Part shown: piece by piece, positions 1 through 8,646 of the stretch
Layout of the letters: every line of letters begins with the position of its first letter
Position numbering within the stretch: the first letter of the stretch is position 1
Assembly (NCBI GenBank): GCA_020436165.1
Contig: JAGQYI010000074.1
Location: forward strand, 19,731-83,730
Origin: Cyclobacteriaceae bacterium
Lineage (GTDB): Bacteria > Bacteroidota > Bacteroidia > Cytophagales > Cyclobacteriaceae
Direction of reading: 5' to 3'
DNA: 64,000 nucleotides
Translations under genes and position numbers: made by a program
Notes under the pieces: generated by a model
Database searches by the model: none
Told to the model about the DNA's origin: nothing
Seen by the model: only the letters and a program-made list of their open reading frames with translations

Positions 1-855
1 TTCAACATTTTCATTGCCCTCTCCCTGTTAGCTAACTGTGAACGCTCTACAGAGCACACTACAACAATGCCGGAAGGCTTGTGTGTAAGCTGCACTTTCG
101 TTTCCACCTTGTTCACATTCTGCCCACCGGCTCCACCTGAACGCGAGGTTTGAAGCTCCACATCGGCCGGATTAATATCAATTTCAATATCGTCATCTAC
201 AATGGGGTACGCATATATAGAGGCAAAAGAAGTATGCCGCCTTCCTCCGGAATCGAAAGGCGAAATGCGAACCAGGCGATGTACTCCTATCTCCGATTTC
301 AGATACCCATAGGCAAAATCTCCTGTAATCTCTAGTGTTGCCGATTTTAAGCCGGCAGTATCTCCGGCCTGGTAGTTTACCTGCTTTACCGTAAACCCCT
401 GTTTTTCACCCCACATAATGTACATTCGCATCAGCATCTCGGCCCAGTCCTGGCTCTCGGTACCTCCGGCACCCGGGTTAATCTCCAGCATTGCATCCCG
501 TTGATCCTCTTCGCTGCTTAACATTCTTTGAAATTCAAGGTCTTCCACCTTGTCCATTACTTTTTTGTATTCAGCGTCAATTTCCTGCGGAGTGGCGTCT
601 CCAGATGCTACAAATTCATTAAGGGTTTCAAGGTCTTCAAACGAAGAGTGAACAGCTTCAAAACTATCTGTCCATATTTTCTTTGATTTTATGGACTTCA
701 TTACTTTTTCAGCTTCTTTGGGATCGTCCCAAAAACCAGGTTGTGCCGAAAGCAGCTCCTGTTCCTCTATTTCAGCTTTTTTCTTGTCGTAGTCAAAGAT
801 ACCTCCCCAAAGCCGTTACACGGGCTTTCAAGTCTTTCAACTGTTCAGTAGTCAT
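1..855 (-). CDS. prfB: Peptide chain release factor 2, 3' end outside window, +1 programmed frameshift
   Basis: Class I release factor that reads UGA/UAA and triggers peptide release on the ribosome. The GGQ peptidyl-hydrolysis motif is encoded at 120-128 and the RF2 anticodon-like SPF tripeptide at 255-263, both on the minus strand. Translation starts at the ATG at 853-855, runs 20 codons and meets an in-frame TGA at 793-795. The context CTT-TGA-C, preceded by a GGGGAGG Shine-Dalgarno-like stretch and TAT, is the well-known RF2 autoregulatory frameshift; shifting +1 at CTT restores the whole downstream frame. The C-terminal part (roughly 80 residues) lies beyond base 1. It is the last visible gene of the minus-strand run that starts at argS. 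Confidence 0.96.
793..808 (-). promoter_or_regulatory. prfB: prfB +1 programmed frameshift site
   Basis: On the minus strand this reads GGGGAGG-TAT-CTT-TGA-C. A purine-rich internal Shine-Dalgarno-like sequence three bases before the slippery CTT, followed by TGA-C, is the conserved RF2 element by which low RF2 levels allow the ribosome to slip forward and make full-length protein. The canonical core AGGGGG is here GGGGAGG. Confidence 0.93.
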
Positions 856-934
856 AGAAATTTTAGTTTGCTTAGTGTGTTAAGCTTGCAAAATTGATGA
901 AATGAAAAATAATTTGAAAATGAAATGTAATAAA

Positions 935-1282
935 CTAACCTCTTCGCTTTACCTGATAACCCATATCACTTAAGATGGAAGCAACTTTGTCGCGATGATC
1001 GCCCTGCACCAATATTTCTCCTTCCTTTGCAGATCCTCCTACCCCGCATTTTGATTTTAATGCCTTTCCAAGCTCTTTAAGATCGTCCTCATTGCCCACA
1101 AACCCTGTGATTAAAGTAACCTGTTTGCCGCCTCGGGCTTTTTTGTCGAGCTGAACATACAAAGATTGCTCATGGGGAGGCAACGTTTCCTCCTCATAAG
1201 CATCTTCATACGAGTAATCGTAACTTTCTTCGGTAGAATAAACAACTCCTTCTCTACCTTTCCACTTATTCTTTTTTGACAT
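935..1282 (-). CDS. yciH: SUI1/eIF1-like translation factor (YciH family)
   Basis: A 115-residue protein whose C-terminal two thirds match the SUI1/eIF1 fold: a basic strand ending in KKARGGKQVTLITGF, a helix with DDLKELGKALKSKCGVGG, and the terminal strand EGEILVQGDHRDKVASIL. Family members bind near the ribosomal P site and are thought to influence start-codon fidelity in bacteria. The N-terminal 40 residues are acidic and tyrosine-rich and look disordered. It lies 11 bases after the universal stress protein gene and directly before prfB, a sensible translation-related neighbour. Start ATG at 1282 is the only good choice. The bacterial role is less certain than the family assignment. Confidence 0.9.
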   Translation of the reverse strand: MSKKNKWKGREGVVYSTEESYDYSYEDAYEEETLPPHEQSLYVQLDKKARGGKQVTLITGFVGNEDDLKELGKALKSKCGVGGSAKEGEILVQGDHRDKVASILSDMGYQVKRRG

Positions 1283-1293
1283 CCTGGCGAGGG

Positions 1294-2172
1294 TTACTTC
1301 ATAGTAACTGTAAGAACAGGACGTACCGCATGGTTCACCATGTCTTCTGCCACACTTCCTCTTATTAGCCTGCTTACACCGGTGTAAGAATTAGTTCCCA
1401 TAATGATCAGGTCTGCATCAATATAATCGGCAAAATGACGAATGCCGTCTTCAGCAATTATATCGTTATAAACGTTTGTTGTAAAGTTTTCCAAGCCATG
1501 CTTAGAGGCAAAATCGTCAAGCATTGGCCTGTTCGAAACGTCTGATTTAAAATTATTGGGGGTGTTAATCCACACCAAATGTATCTTAGATTTGAATACA
1601 CTCTGAATATCCTTAATGGCATTTACCACTCTTTCTTCATGTTCACCAAAGTTGGTGGCATACACAATATTCTCAAAGCTATCCTCTGTCATTGGTTCTT
1701 TTATTGAAAGCACAGGGCATTTTGCCTTACGAACCACCTTTTCAGTATTTGAGCCAATAATAATTTCACTAAGGCCACTTGCTCCCTTGGTTCCCATAAT
1801 AATAAAATCAATGGAGTGCTCTTCAACGGTGCTAAATATGTGGCCAAAAGGATTGCCTAGTTTTACTTCATACTCAGATTCAATTCCCTGAAACTTGGAA
1901 ACATCCACCAAACGAGTCATTTCCTCTTCTGCCCTTCTCAGGGATTCATGAATCAGCATTCCGTCTGTAAAAGAAGCGTAGTTAGATGGGCCACCACTTG
2001 TATTGATTACCTCTCCACTGCTCAATTCTATCACATTGAGAAAGACTATTTTGGCTTTGAATTTCTTGGCTAATACTCTGGCAGTTTCAACAGCGTTGTC
2101 TGCCTCCTGGGTAAAATCGGTTGGAACTAATATTTTTTTCACGGCTATAAGATTTTGCAGTTTTACAACCAC
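1294..2172 (-). CDS. Tandem universal stress protein (two UspA domains)
   Basis: Cytoplasmic stress protein with two Usp domains, residues about 12-160 and 167-292. Domain 1 opens with KKILVPTDFT and has the nucleotide-binding loop GTKGASGLSEIIIGS; domain 2 has GTNSYTGVSRLIRGS, so both keep the G-x2-G-x9-G(S) ATP-binding pattern. No ATG is available: the longest frame begins at a GTG at 2172, but the family's usual start is directly before KKILVPTDF, which corresponds to a second GTG at 2142. The shorter start seems more likely. It lies between menA and yciH in the same direction. Confidence 0.9.
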   Translation of the reverse strand: MVVKLQNLIAVKKILVPTDFTQEADNAVETARVLAKKFKAKIVFLNVIELSSGEVINTSGGPSNYASFTDGMLIHESLRRAEEEMTRLVDVSKFQGIESEYEVKLGNPFGHIFSTVEEHSIDFIIMGTKGASGLSEIIIGSNTEKVVRKAKCPVLSIKEPMTEDSFENIVYATNFGEHEERVVNAIKDIQSVFKSKIHLVWINTPNNFKSDVSNRPMLDDFASKHGLENFTTNVYNDIIAEDGIRHFADYIDADLIIMGTNSYTGVSRLIRGSVAEDMVNHAVRPVLTVTMK

Positions 2173-2218
2173 AAGTTAGCCCTTTTTACCGATTTATACA
2201 TGATAAAACCCTAATATT

Positions 2219-3112
2219 CTACAGAATTGATATGCCAAACAACAGCATAAAAAGAAGTGATGACAACGCCATCTGTTTTAGGTATGGATCAAGAGATTTA
2301 GGGTCCCTTTTTGTTACAACCGCACGGGCATTAATTAGTAAAGGAATGGCCGCTAAAAGCACTATAAATCGATGATAAGCGAATGGTAAACGAGCAATAA
2401 AAAACAAAGCTGTTGTAAGTCCTGCAAGCAAAAGAAAAACATGATATACTACCGCCTTTTTGCGGCCCAATCGAACAGGAATGGATCGCTTTCCTGCTTC
2501 TCTGTCTGATTCGATATCCCGAATATTATTAACATTTAAAACCGCAGTTGCGAACAACCCCATACTTAAAGCAGGTAATATATTAATCACCTCAAACTCA
2601 CCTGTATGAAGAAAATAGGTTCCCAAAACCGCCAGAAAACCAAAGAAAATAAGTACAGAAATATCTCCCAAACCAAGGTAGCCGTAAGGGTTATCGCTTG
2701 CCGTATAAGCGTATGCCGCTCCAATACTTAAAAGCCCCATGATCAGAAACCCGTAAAAGGCCGGGGTACCAAATCCAACGGATATATAGAGCAATACAAT
2801 ACCACTTATAAGTGAGAGAAGTCCCATTACCACTATGGCTACCTTCATGTCATATATACGAATGGCACCCGATTGAACGGTTCGTGCAGGCCCCTGTCTG
2901 GTTATACTATCGGCCCCATGTTTTGTGTCACCATAATCGTTGGCAAGGTTGGAAAGCACCTGAAGAAAGATGGTGGTCAAGCCTGCCCAAAGCAACACAT
3001 CGGTCCTGAATTTATGCTCTGCAGCAGCCAAAAAGCTTCCCATGCCGATACTTGCCAAGGCAAGAGGCAAGGTGCGTAATCGAAAAGCTGTTATCCAGAC
3101 TTTTACGTTCAT
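2219..3112 (-). CDS. menA: 1,4-dihydroxy-2-naphthoate polyprenyltransferase
   Basis: Integral membrane prenyltransferase of the UbiA superfamily that attaches the isoprenoid tail to 1,4-dihydroxy-2-naphthoate, the membrane step of menaquinone synthesis. The two aspartate-rich motifs that bind prenyl diphosphate are visible: NLANDYGDTKHGAD near residue 55-70 and NVNNIRDIESDREAGK near residue 195-210. About eight to nine hydrophobic segments fill its 297 residues, normal for MenA. Its ATG shares base 3112 with the end of the glutathione peroxidase gene, so the two are translationally coupled. It points to menaquinone as respiratory quinone, consistent with the uptake hydrogenase in this window. 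Confidence 0.94.
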   Translation of the reverse strand: MNVKVWITAFRLRTLPLALASIGMGSFLAAAEHKFRTDVLLWAGLTTIFLQVLSNLANDYGDTKHGADSITRQGPARTVQSGAIRIYDMKVAIVVMGLLSLISGIVLLYISVGFGTPAFYGFLIMGLLSIGAAYAYTASDNPYGYLGLGDISVLIFFGFLAVLGTYFLHTGEFEVINILPALSMGLFATAVLNVNNIRDIESDREAGKRSIPVRLGRKKAVVYHVFLLLAGLTTALFFIARLPFAYHRFIVLLAAIPLLINARAVVTKRDPKSLDPYLKQMALSSLLFMLLFGISIL

Positions 3113-3678
3113 TACTTGTTTATTGCTTCAATAATTTCGGAACTCATGGGCTCCACGGCAGAAGCATAAAAGGCTACCAAATGGCCTTGCTCATCGATAA
3201 GGTACTTGCAAAAGTTCCAGCTGGGAGCGTCTTCATTCCACCCATTTTTATCCTTCTGAGTAAGCCACTGATACAAGGGTGCCATGTCTTTACCCTTTAC
3301 AGATATTTTTGAGAACATGGGAAAGGTTACGCCATAGTTCTTTTTACAAAAAGCACCTATCTCAACGTCTGAGCCAGGCTCCTGTCCGCCAAAATTATTG
3401 GCAGGGAAACCCAAAACGGTAACTTTGTCCTTGTACTTTTCATACAAAGCTTCAAGGCCCTCGTACTGAGGTGTGAATCCGCATTCAGAAGCGGTGTTTA
3501 CGATCAGCATCTTTTTGCCTTTGAATTTACTTAATGATACCTCTTCTCCATCCAGAAGGGGCATTTTAAAATCGTAGATAGAGGAAGACTCCTGAATTGG
3601 TGTATCCATAGGTCGCGTTTTTATTTTACTGAACCCGCAGGAAACCAGAAATACTGCGGCTATTAACATCTTTTTCAT
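3112..3678 (-). CDS. Glutathione peroxidase family lipoprotein
   Basis: Thiol peroxidase of the GPx family that reduces peroxides. The peroxidatic residue is an ordinary cysteine in TASECGFT (Cys66), not selenocysteine; the conserved Gln is in FPANNFGGQEPG and the Trp-Asn pair in PSWNFCKYL. Residues 1-14 (MKKMLIAAVFLVSC) form a lipoprotein signal with lipidated Cys14, so the enzyme is probably anchored in the periplasm. Bacterial members usually use thioredoxin rather than glutathione. It overlaps menA by one base and begins one base after argS ends. Confidence 0.93.
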   Translation of the reverse strand: MKKMLIAAVFLVSCGFSKIKTRPMDTPIQESSSIYDFKMPLLDGEEVSLSKFKGKKMLIVNTASECGFTPQYEGLEALYEKYKDKVTVLGFPANNFGGQEPGSDVEIGAFCKKNYGVTFPMFSKISVKGKDMAPLYQWLTQKDKNGWNEDAPSWNFCKYLIDEQGHLVAFYASAVEPMSSEIIEAINK

Positions 3679-3679
3679 A

Positions 3680-5461
3680 TTACATACGGTTAGGAACGGT
3701 AATGCCTAAAAGGCCCATTCCACGATTAATTACATCTGCAACTACTTTCGAGAACATCACACGGAAACGCATGAGCTCAATATTTTCCTCATTAAAAATA
3801 GGCAACTCTGCATAAAAGCGGTTGTATTCTTTAGCTAAATCGTACACATACTGCGCTATAATTGCCGGTGAATATTCTTTAGCTGCTTCCTTCACTTTAC
3901 TTTCAAACTCTGTGAGCATGTAAATAATCTCGCGTTCCACATCTGCCAACTCCATAGAAGAATCAAGTGGAAGGCTAGCACTAATGTTTTCCACTTCTGC
4001 CTTACGTAATATGGAAGAAATACGCGCATGCGTGTACTGAATAAACGGACCTGTATTACCCTGAAACTGAATAGACTCCTCCGGGTTGAACATCATCCGC
4101 TTTTTGGGATCTACTTTCATGAGAAAGTACTTAAGGGCACCCAGCCCCAGAGTATGATAAAGCTCATCGGCCTCCTCACTGGTAAATCCTTCAATCTTTC
4201 CCAGTTCTTCCGTATGCACACGTGCCGTATCGAACATGTCCTGCATCAGATCGTCTGCATCCACCACCGTACCCTCCCGTGATTTCATCTTGCCGGAAGG
4301 CAAATCCACCATGCCATAGCTCAGGTGGTAACAATTGTTGGCCCAGCTAAAACCAAGCTTCTGAAGAATAAGAAACAACACTTTAAAATGATAATCCTGC
4401 TCATTCCCAACCGTGTAGACCTGACCCGTAATATTCGGATAATCCTTAAACCGTTGAATAGCGGTACCAATATCCTGAGTCATGTACACTGAAGTGCCGT
4501 CCGCACGAAGAAGCAACTTATGATCCAGCCCATCCTCAGTTAGGTCAACCCAAATGGAACCGTCTTCTTTTTTATAGAAAATACCTGCTTCAACTCCTTT
4601 CAGTACCTCGTCCTTCCCAAGCAGATAGGTGTTCGACTCGTAGTATAATTTATCAAAATCAACACCCATGGTTTCATAAGTTGTACTGAATCCATCATAC
4701 ACCCAACCATTCATAGTTTGCCAAAGGTTGTACACTTCAGGGTCTTTCTGCTCCCACTTACGGAGCATTTCCTGTGCTTCAAGCATTACCGGAGCTTTCT
4801 TTTCTGCTTCTTCTTTATCCATTCCACCTGCAACCAGTTCTCCAATTTGCTTTTTGTATTCCTGGTCAAATTTCACATAGTAAGTACCAACCAGCTTATC
4901 GCCCTTCATTCCCGATGATGCAGGAGTTTCTCTATTGCCAAACCTCTGCCATGCCAGCATGGATTTACAGATGTGAATACCACGATCGTTGATAATCTGA
5001 ACTTTGTGCACTTTGGTACCATTGGCTTCCAGTATTCGTGCAACGGAGTTACCCAGAAAGTTGTTTCGTAAGTGGCCCAGATGAAGAGGCTTGTTTGTAT
5101 TTGGTGAAGAATACTCCACCATAAACTCGCTCCCGTCTGGTGCTGAAAAGCCAAAATTTTTCGTTGCATTTAATTCGTTAAACGTATCCAGCCAGGCTTT
5201 ATCAGTTACCTCCAGGTTAAGAAAACCTTTGACCACATTGTAATCAGCAATTATATCAGAATGCACCTTTAGGTAAGCTCCGATTTCTTCACCCGTTTGC
5301 TCAGGTCCCTTTTTACTTATTTTAAGCAACGGAAAAGTCACAAATGTATAGGTTCCCCTGAAGTCTTTTCGGGTTGGCTGTAGTGCAACAGACGGTTCCT
5401 CGATAGAATAAAGGTTCTTTAATGCTTGCCCAAGGGCTTTTTCAATAGCTGACTTTAACAT
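3680..5461 (-). CDS. argS: Arginyl-tRNA synthetase
   Basis: Class I aminoacyl-tRNA synthetase that charges tRNA-Arg. The 593-residue length fits. Visible parts are the N-terminal Add-1 domain (about residues 1-85), the HIGH-type motif HLGH at 127-130 in NTNKPLHLGHLRNN, the KMSKS-equivalent GKMKSREG near residue 390, and the C-terminal DALR anticodon-binding domain containing GNTGPFIQYTHAR. It is the first gene of the minus-strand run that continues through the peroxidase, menA, usp, yciH and prfB, with gaps of one base or overlaps at the first two junctions. Confidence 0.97.
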   Translation of the reverse strand: MLKSAIEKALGQALKNLYSIEEPSVALQPTRKDFRGTYTFVTFPLLKISKKGPEQTGEEIGAYLKVHSDIIADYNVVKGFLNLEVTDKAWLDTFNELNATKNFGFSAPDGSEFMVEYSSPNTNKPLHLGHLRNNFLGNSVARILEANGTKVHKVQIINDRGIHICKSMLAWQRFGNRETPASSGMKGDKLVGTYYVKFDQEYKKQIGELVAGGMDKEEAEKKAPVMLEAQEMLRKWEQKDPEVYNLWQTMNGWVYDGFSTTYETMGVDFDKLYYESNTYLLGKDEVLKGVEAGIFYKKEDGSIWVDLTEDGLDHKLLLRADGTSVYMTQDIGTAIQRFKDYPNITGQVYTVGNEQDYHFKVLFLILQKLGFSWANNCYHLSYGMVDLPSGKMKSREGTVVDADDLMQDMFDTARVHTEELGKIEGFTSEEADELYHTLGLGALKYFLMKVDPKKRMMFNPEESIQFQGNTGPFIQYTHARISSILRKAEVENISASLPLDSSMELADVEREIIYMLTEFESKVKEAAKEYSPAIIAQYVYDLAKEYNRFYAELPIFNEENIELMRFRVMFSKVVADVINRGMGLLGITVPNRM

Positions 5462-5558
5462 ACTTTGTGGTTTACGACTGCAAAGAAAACCCTATTACAA
5501 TCAAATAAGAACACTATTGGCAAATTACTAGAATAATGTCTATGTCTGAATTACGACA

Positions 5559-5587
5559 ATTGAATTTCTATTAATCAGATAGCTTTG
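5559..5587 (+). promoter_or_regulatory. Bacteroidota-type promoter for msrB
   Basis: ATTG at 5559-5562 and TAGCTTTG at 5580-5587 are separated by 17 bases, close to the Bacteroidota sigma consensus TTTG-N(17-23)-TAnnTTTG. The predicted start lies about 7 bases downstream, giving a short leader before the ATG at 5604. Confidence 0.55.
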
Positions 5588-5603
5588 AATAAACTATAAT
5601 ACT

Positions 5604-6107
5604 ATGAAAAGGTCGTATATTTTTACTTTTGTTTTAGCCGGGTTAGCCGGTTTGATTAGCTGCAACGCACAAACCTCGAAAATGGACAAAGAAGAATACA
5701 AGGTTACCAAAACAAATGAGGAGTGGCAAAAAGAACTAACTCCTGAGCAATACCACATTTTGCGTGAGAAAGGAACGGAGATTGCATTTACAGGAAAATA
5801 CTGGGAAAACTATAAGAACGGAATTTACTATTGTGGTGGATGCGGAACGCCTTTGTTCAGCTCTGATACCAAATTCAAATCAGGAACAGGATGGCCCAGC
5901 TTCTGGAAGCCTATTGATCCTAAAAACGTAAAGATTATAAAAGACACCAGCTACGGAATGGTACGCGAAGAAGTAGTTTGTGCCGTTTGCGGTGGCCATT
6001 TGGGCCATGTGTTCAATGATGGTCCGCGACCAACAGGCCTACGTTATTGTCTCAATTCAGCTTCGCTTGAATTTAAAGCAGGCAACGATTCCACGAAAGA
6101 AAAGTAA
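5604..6107 (+). CDS. msrB: Peptide-methionine (R)-S-oxide reductase, lipoprotein
   Basis: MsrB repairs methionine-R-sulfoxide in proteins. The 167-residue product has a lipoprotein signal ending at Cys20 (LISC), the two zinc-binding pairs CGGC (77-80) and CAVC (126-129), the GWPSF motif at 96-100, and the catalytic cysteine Cys149 in [11 protein letters not shown]. The signal implies that this copy repairs envelope proteins. The stop codon overlaps the next gene's ATG (TAATG at 6105-6109), so the DUF3052 gene is coupled to it. Confidence 0.96.
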   Translation: MKRSYIFTFVLAGLAGLISCNAQTSKMDKEEYKVTKTNEEWQKELTPEQYHILREKGTEIAFTGKYWENYKNGIYYCGGCGTPLFSSDTKFKSGTGWPSFWKPIDPKNVKIIKDTSYGMVREEVVCAVCGGHLGHVFNDGPRPTGLRYCLNSASLEFKAGNDSTKEK

Positions 6108-6517
6108 TGCCAGCGGGATATTCAGGTACACCATTAGCTAAGAAACTGGGCATAAAGCCAGGATTTGCATTATTACTTTACAATGCTCCTGAAAACTACT
6201 TTAAACTTTTTGATGACTTGCCCGATGATTTGGTGATCCTTTCCGGGCCACAGTCTGAAATGGCCGACTTTATTCATCTGTTTTGTGTCTCCTTAGATGA
6301 GTTGAAGTCGGCCTTTGCCAAGTATAAACCTGCCTTAAAGAAAACCGGAATGCTATGGATAAGCTGGCCAAAGGGAGGAGTCCCCATTGCTACAGATCTC
6401 AAGCGTGATCCTATCCGGGAGCATCTTCTTGCAAACGGCTTAGTTGACATTAAAGTGGCTGCCGTTGACGATACCTGGAGCGGACTAAAGTTCATGTATC
6501 GGGTAAAGGATCGATAG
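6107..6517 (+). CDS. DUF3052 family protein
   Basis: A 136-residue soluble protein resembling the DUF3052 family: it starts AGYSGTPLAKKLGIKPG, has a central WISWPKGG strand-loop and ends with an acidic DDTWSGLKFMYR segment. The function of the family is not established. No signal peptide or membrane segment is visible. Its ATG overlaps the msrB stop codon by one base, so the two are probably co-transcribed and translationally coupled, which hints at but does not prove a stress-related role. Confidence 0.8.
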   Translation: MPAGYSGTPLAKKLGIKPGFALLLYNAPENYFKLFDDLPDDLVILSGPQSEMADFIHLFCVSLDELKSAFAKYKPALKKTGMLWISWPKGGVPIATDLKRDPIREHLLANGLVDIKVAAVDDTWSGLKFMYRVKDR

Positions 6518-6520
6518 TAA

Positions 6521-7696
6521 CTATTGTTCTGATTTAGGAGAAGTAATAAATAGAAAATAGAACAATACTACAATTGTAATACCTGCGGTGACAAGGAACG
6601 TTGCAGGCGCCCCAAACCTGTACCAGATAATTCCAGCCAACGAACTGGCCAGCATAGCACATATACTTTGGAAACCAGAGTAAGTTCCAATAGCTGTTGC
6701 TACATCTTTCTGATCCACAATGTTGCTAATCCACGCTTTGGAGATTCCCTCCGTAGCAGCTGCATACACGCCATAAAGAAAGAATAGCCCAAAAAAGAGA
6801 TAGATGTTTGAGTTCATTGACATACCCAAATAAACTACTACAAAAAGGCCAAGCCCAAACATAAACATCTTTTTCAGTCCAATTTTATCAGCCACTATGC
6901 CAATAGGGAAAGCAAACAGAGCAAACACCAGGTTATAGAAAATATAGACACCAATTACTATCGTATCGTCCAACCCAGATTCTTTTGCCTTGAGCAGAAG
7001 AAACACATCCGAACTATTAAAGAGTGCAAAGGCCAATAACCCAACTGTCAGTTTTCGATAGCCAACTGGGCTATTTGCCCAGTACCTAAGAAAAGAGAAA
7101 AATGATGGTCTTTCTTGACCAGGTTCTTTAACTCTTTGCTTTTGCTTCAACAAAAACAGGGTGCCAACAGCAATCAACCCAGGTATAAATGCCAGGTAAA
7201 AAAGGTTTTTGTAATCTTCAGGCCGATAATACAAGTACAGCAAGGCAAGTGCAGGCCCCATTACCGCTCCCATCGTATCCATCGAGCGGTGAAACCCAAA
7301 CACTTTGCCTTTATTGGTTATCATAGTTTCGTCTGAAAGCAGGGCATCTCGTGCTCCCGTACGAATTCCTTTCCCAAAACGATCGATCGTGCGGGCAAAG
7401 AAAATCCAGAGAGGATACACAAAAACGGCCATCATGGGTTTTGAGATGGCACTTAAAGAATAACCAATTCGCACAAACGGAAGCCGTTTGGCAGTTGTAT
7501 CCGAAAGCTTTCCAAAATACCCTTTGCTCAAACCGGCTATAGCTTCGGCTACTCCTTCCAGCACGCCAATTAGCACCACCGAAAACCCAATGTGCTTGAG
7601 ATAAATGGGCATAATGGGATAGAGCATTTCACTGGCCATGTCTGTAAACAGGCTCACCAGCGAGAGAATCCAAATGGTGCGGGTGATGTATTTCAC
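6521..7696 (-). CDS. MFS transporter
   Basis: A 391-residue major facilitator with about twelve hydrophobic segments. The N-terminal half opens with WILSLVSLFTDMASEMLYP, and the loop after helix 2 contains GYFGKLSDTTAKRLPFV, the usual basic MFS signature in degenerate form. A DRFGKGIRTGARDALLSDE stretch resembles a subgroup of putative efflux or nickel/multidrug MFS proteins in Bacteroidota. Substrate cannot be read from sequence. It is convergent with the DUF3052 gene (3-base gap) and divergent from the DUF3224 gene. Confidence 0.85.
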   Translation of the reverse strand: MKYITRTIWILSLVSLFTDMASEMLYPIMPIYLKHIGFSVVLIGVLEGVAEAIAGLSKGYFGKLSDTTAKRLPFVRIGYSLSAISKPMMAVFVYPLWIFFARTIDRFGKGIRTGARDALLSDETMITNKGKVFGFHRSMDTMGAVMGPALALLYLYYRPEDYKNLFYLAFIPGLIAVGTLFLLKQKQRVKEPGQERPSFFSFLRYWANSPVGYRKLTVGLLAFALFNSSDVFLLLKAKESGLDDTIVIGVYIFYNLVFALFAFPIGIVADKIGLKKMFMFGLGLFVVVYLGMSMNSNIYLFFGLFFLYGVYAAATEGISKAWISNIVDQKDVATAIGTYSGFQSICAMLASSLAGIIWYRFGAPATFLVTAGITIVVLFYFLFITSPKSEQ

Positions 7697-7717
7697 TTTG
7701 GGGTTAAAGAAGTTAAA

Positions 7718-7747
7718 ATTGCCTAAAGTTAGAATAAAATATATTTG
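7718..7747 (+). promoter_or_regulatory. Bacteroidota-type promoter for the DUF3224 gene
   Basis: ATTG at 7718-7721, then 18 bases, then a perfect TATATTTG at 7740-7747. This matches TTTG-N19-TAnnTTTG except for the first base, and stands 29 bases before the ATG at 7777. Confidence 0.6.
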
Positions 7748-7776
7748 ATTAGATTAGTAGCATACGATAACATACC

Positions 7777-8175
7777 ATGAGTAAAAAAGAAATTGCAAAG
7801 GGTACCTTCACGGTAGAAATGAAACCAGAAAGTCAGGAAAAAATTGAAGATATTTCATTTGGGCGCTTTATTATTTCCAAGGTATTTGAAGGTGACCTTG
7901 AAGCTACAAGTAAGGTGGAAATGCTTACTGTAGGCTCAGACAAAGGCTCTGCCGCCTACGTTGCCATTGAGCGAATAGATGGGAGTTTGAAAGGAAAATC
8001 AGGCTCGTTCGTATTGACACATGTTGGCACCATGAATAGCAACTCCCAACAATTGGAAGTTGCAGTGGTACCGGGTTGTGGCACTGGTGAGTTAGCTGGT
8101 ATCGAAGGTAAAATGACTATTGATATAGTGGACAAGGTACACTACTATACGCTTGAATATTTATTTAGCGTATAA
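7777..8175 (+). CDS. DUF3224 family protein
   Basis: A 132-residue protein that looks like the DUF3224 family, which adopts a small beta-barrel related to allene oxide cyclase-like folds. It has the features of that group: an N-terminal AKGTFTVEMKPE strand, GDLEATSKVEML, and a VVPGCGTGELAGIEGKM turn near the C-terminus. No signal peptide is seen, so it is probably cytoplasmic. Function is unknown. It lies just upstream of the duplicated 5' fragment of the GMC oxidoreductase gene; before the higBA insertion it would have been directly followed by that gene, 8 bases downstream. Confidence 0.8.
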   Translation: MSKKEIAKGTFTVEMKPESQEKIEDISFGRFIISKVFEGDLEATSKVEMLTVGSDKGSAAYVAIERIDGSLKGKSGSFVLTHVGTMNSNSQQLEVAVVPGCGTGELAGIEGKMTIDIVDKVHYYTLEYLFSV

Positions 8176-8181
8176 AGCAAT

Positions 8182-8233
8182 AAATGCAAACTAAACCCCA
8201 CTACGACTATATCATCATCGGCTCCAGTTCTGG
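8182..8233 (+). repeat. Upstream copy of the 5' end of the GMC oxidoreductase gene
   Basis: Fifty-two bases that match 9112-9163 at 48 positions (my count), covering the ATG and the first 16 codons of the GMC oxidoreductase. The two copies are 930 bases apart and bracket the higBA module. The four differences fall in codons 9, 15 and 16; beyond base 8233 similarity ends abruptly. Confidence 0.9.
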
Positions 8234-8270
8234 AACTCTAAAACATATTTCAAAATGTTTCCTTTTGTGA
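8184..8270 (+). pseudogene. Truncated 5' remnant of the GMC oxidoreductase gene
   Basis: A 28-codon frame starting MQTKPHYDYIIIGS, nearly identical to the N-terminus of the intact oxidoreductase at 9114, then diverging and stopping at a TGA at 8268-8270. The Rossmann GxGxxG is broken (GSSSGT in place of GSGFGG). It looks like the left-over original start of the gene after insertion of the toxin-antitoxin module. Translation of this short frame, if it happens, would place ribosomes just before higB. Confidence 0.85.
8241..8260. promoter_or_regulatory. Possible HigA operator
   Basis: An inverted repeat AAACAT-N8-ATGTTT lies 41 bases before the higB start. HigA-type antitoxins commonly bind such short palindromes to repress their own operon. 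Inferred from position and symmetry only. Confidence 0.35.
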
Positions 8271-8300
8271 AACTTTTGATAGATATTTACGTTATAGTTT

Positions 8301-8633
8301 ATGCGTGTACATTTAATCAAAAAGCAATCCATTGAGGATTTTGTTCTGAAAAATGCAAGAAGTAAAACCTCATTTGCAATATGGTTATTAATTATACGAA
8401 AAGCAAATTGGAGCAAACCAGATGATATTGTATCTACATTTAGTAATGCTGATATTCTTGGGAAAGGCTCTAAACGGGTGGTGTTTAATATTGGAGGAAA
8501 TAATTACCGTTTAATAGCCAGCTATTATTTTGGGAAAACAAAGATTCATTTGTTTGTTAATTGGATCGGAAGTCATGCAGAATACACCCAACTCTGCAAT
8601 GAAGGAAAACAATACACAATTAGTATTTATTAA
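8301..8633 (+). CDS. higB: HigB-type mRNA interferase toxin
   Basis: A 110-residue protein of the HigB_toxin/RelE-like group. It starts MRVHLIKKQSIEDFVLKNA, and the C-terminal half has NIGGNNYRLIASYYF followed by LFVNWIGSHAEYTQLCNEGK, which is characteristic of ribosome-dependent HigB endoribonucleases. The toxin comes first and the antitoxin starts 13 bases downstream, the usual inverted higBA order. The region is richer in A+T than the flanking genes, and it is bracketed by the duplicated oxidoreductase 5' end, so it is an acquired module. Confidence 0.9.
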   Translation: MRVHLIKKQSIEDFVLKNARSKTSFAIWLLIIRKANWSKPDDIVSTFSNADILGKGSKRVVFNIGGNNYRLIASYYFGKTKIHLFVNWIGSHAEYTQLCNEGKQYTISIY

Positions 8634-8646
8634 GTAAAGTGCTGAA

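Noticed and set aside
793..855. In-frame TGA near the start of prfB as evidence of a pseudogene
   Set aside because: It is the known programmed frameshift context (CTT-TGA-C with upstream GGGGAGG), and the downstream frame is intact with GGQ and SPF motifs.
3478..3486. Glutathione peroxidase as a selenoprotein
   Set aside because: The active site has a normal cysteine codon in TASECGFT; there is no in-frame TGA.
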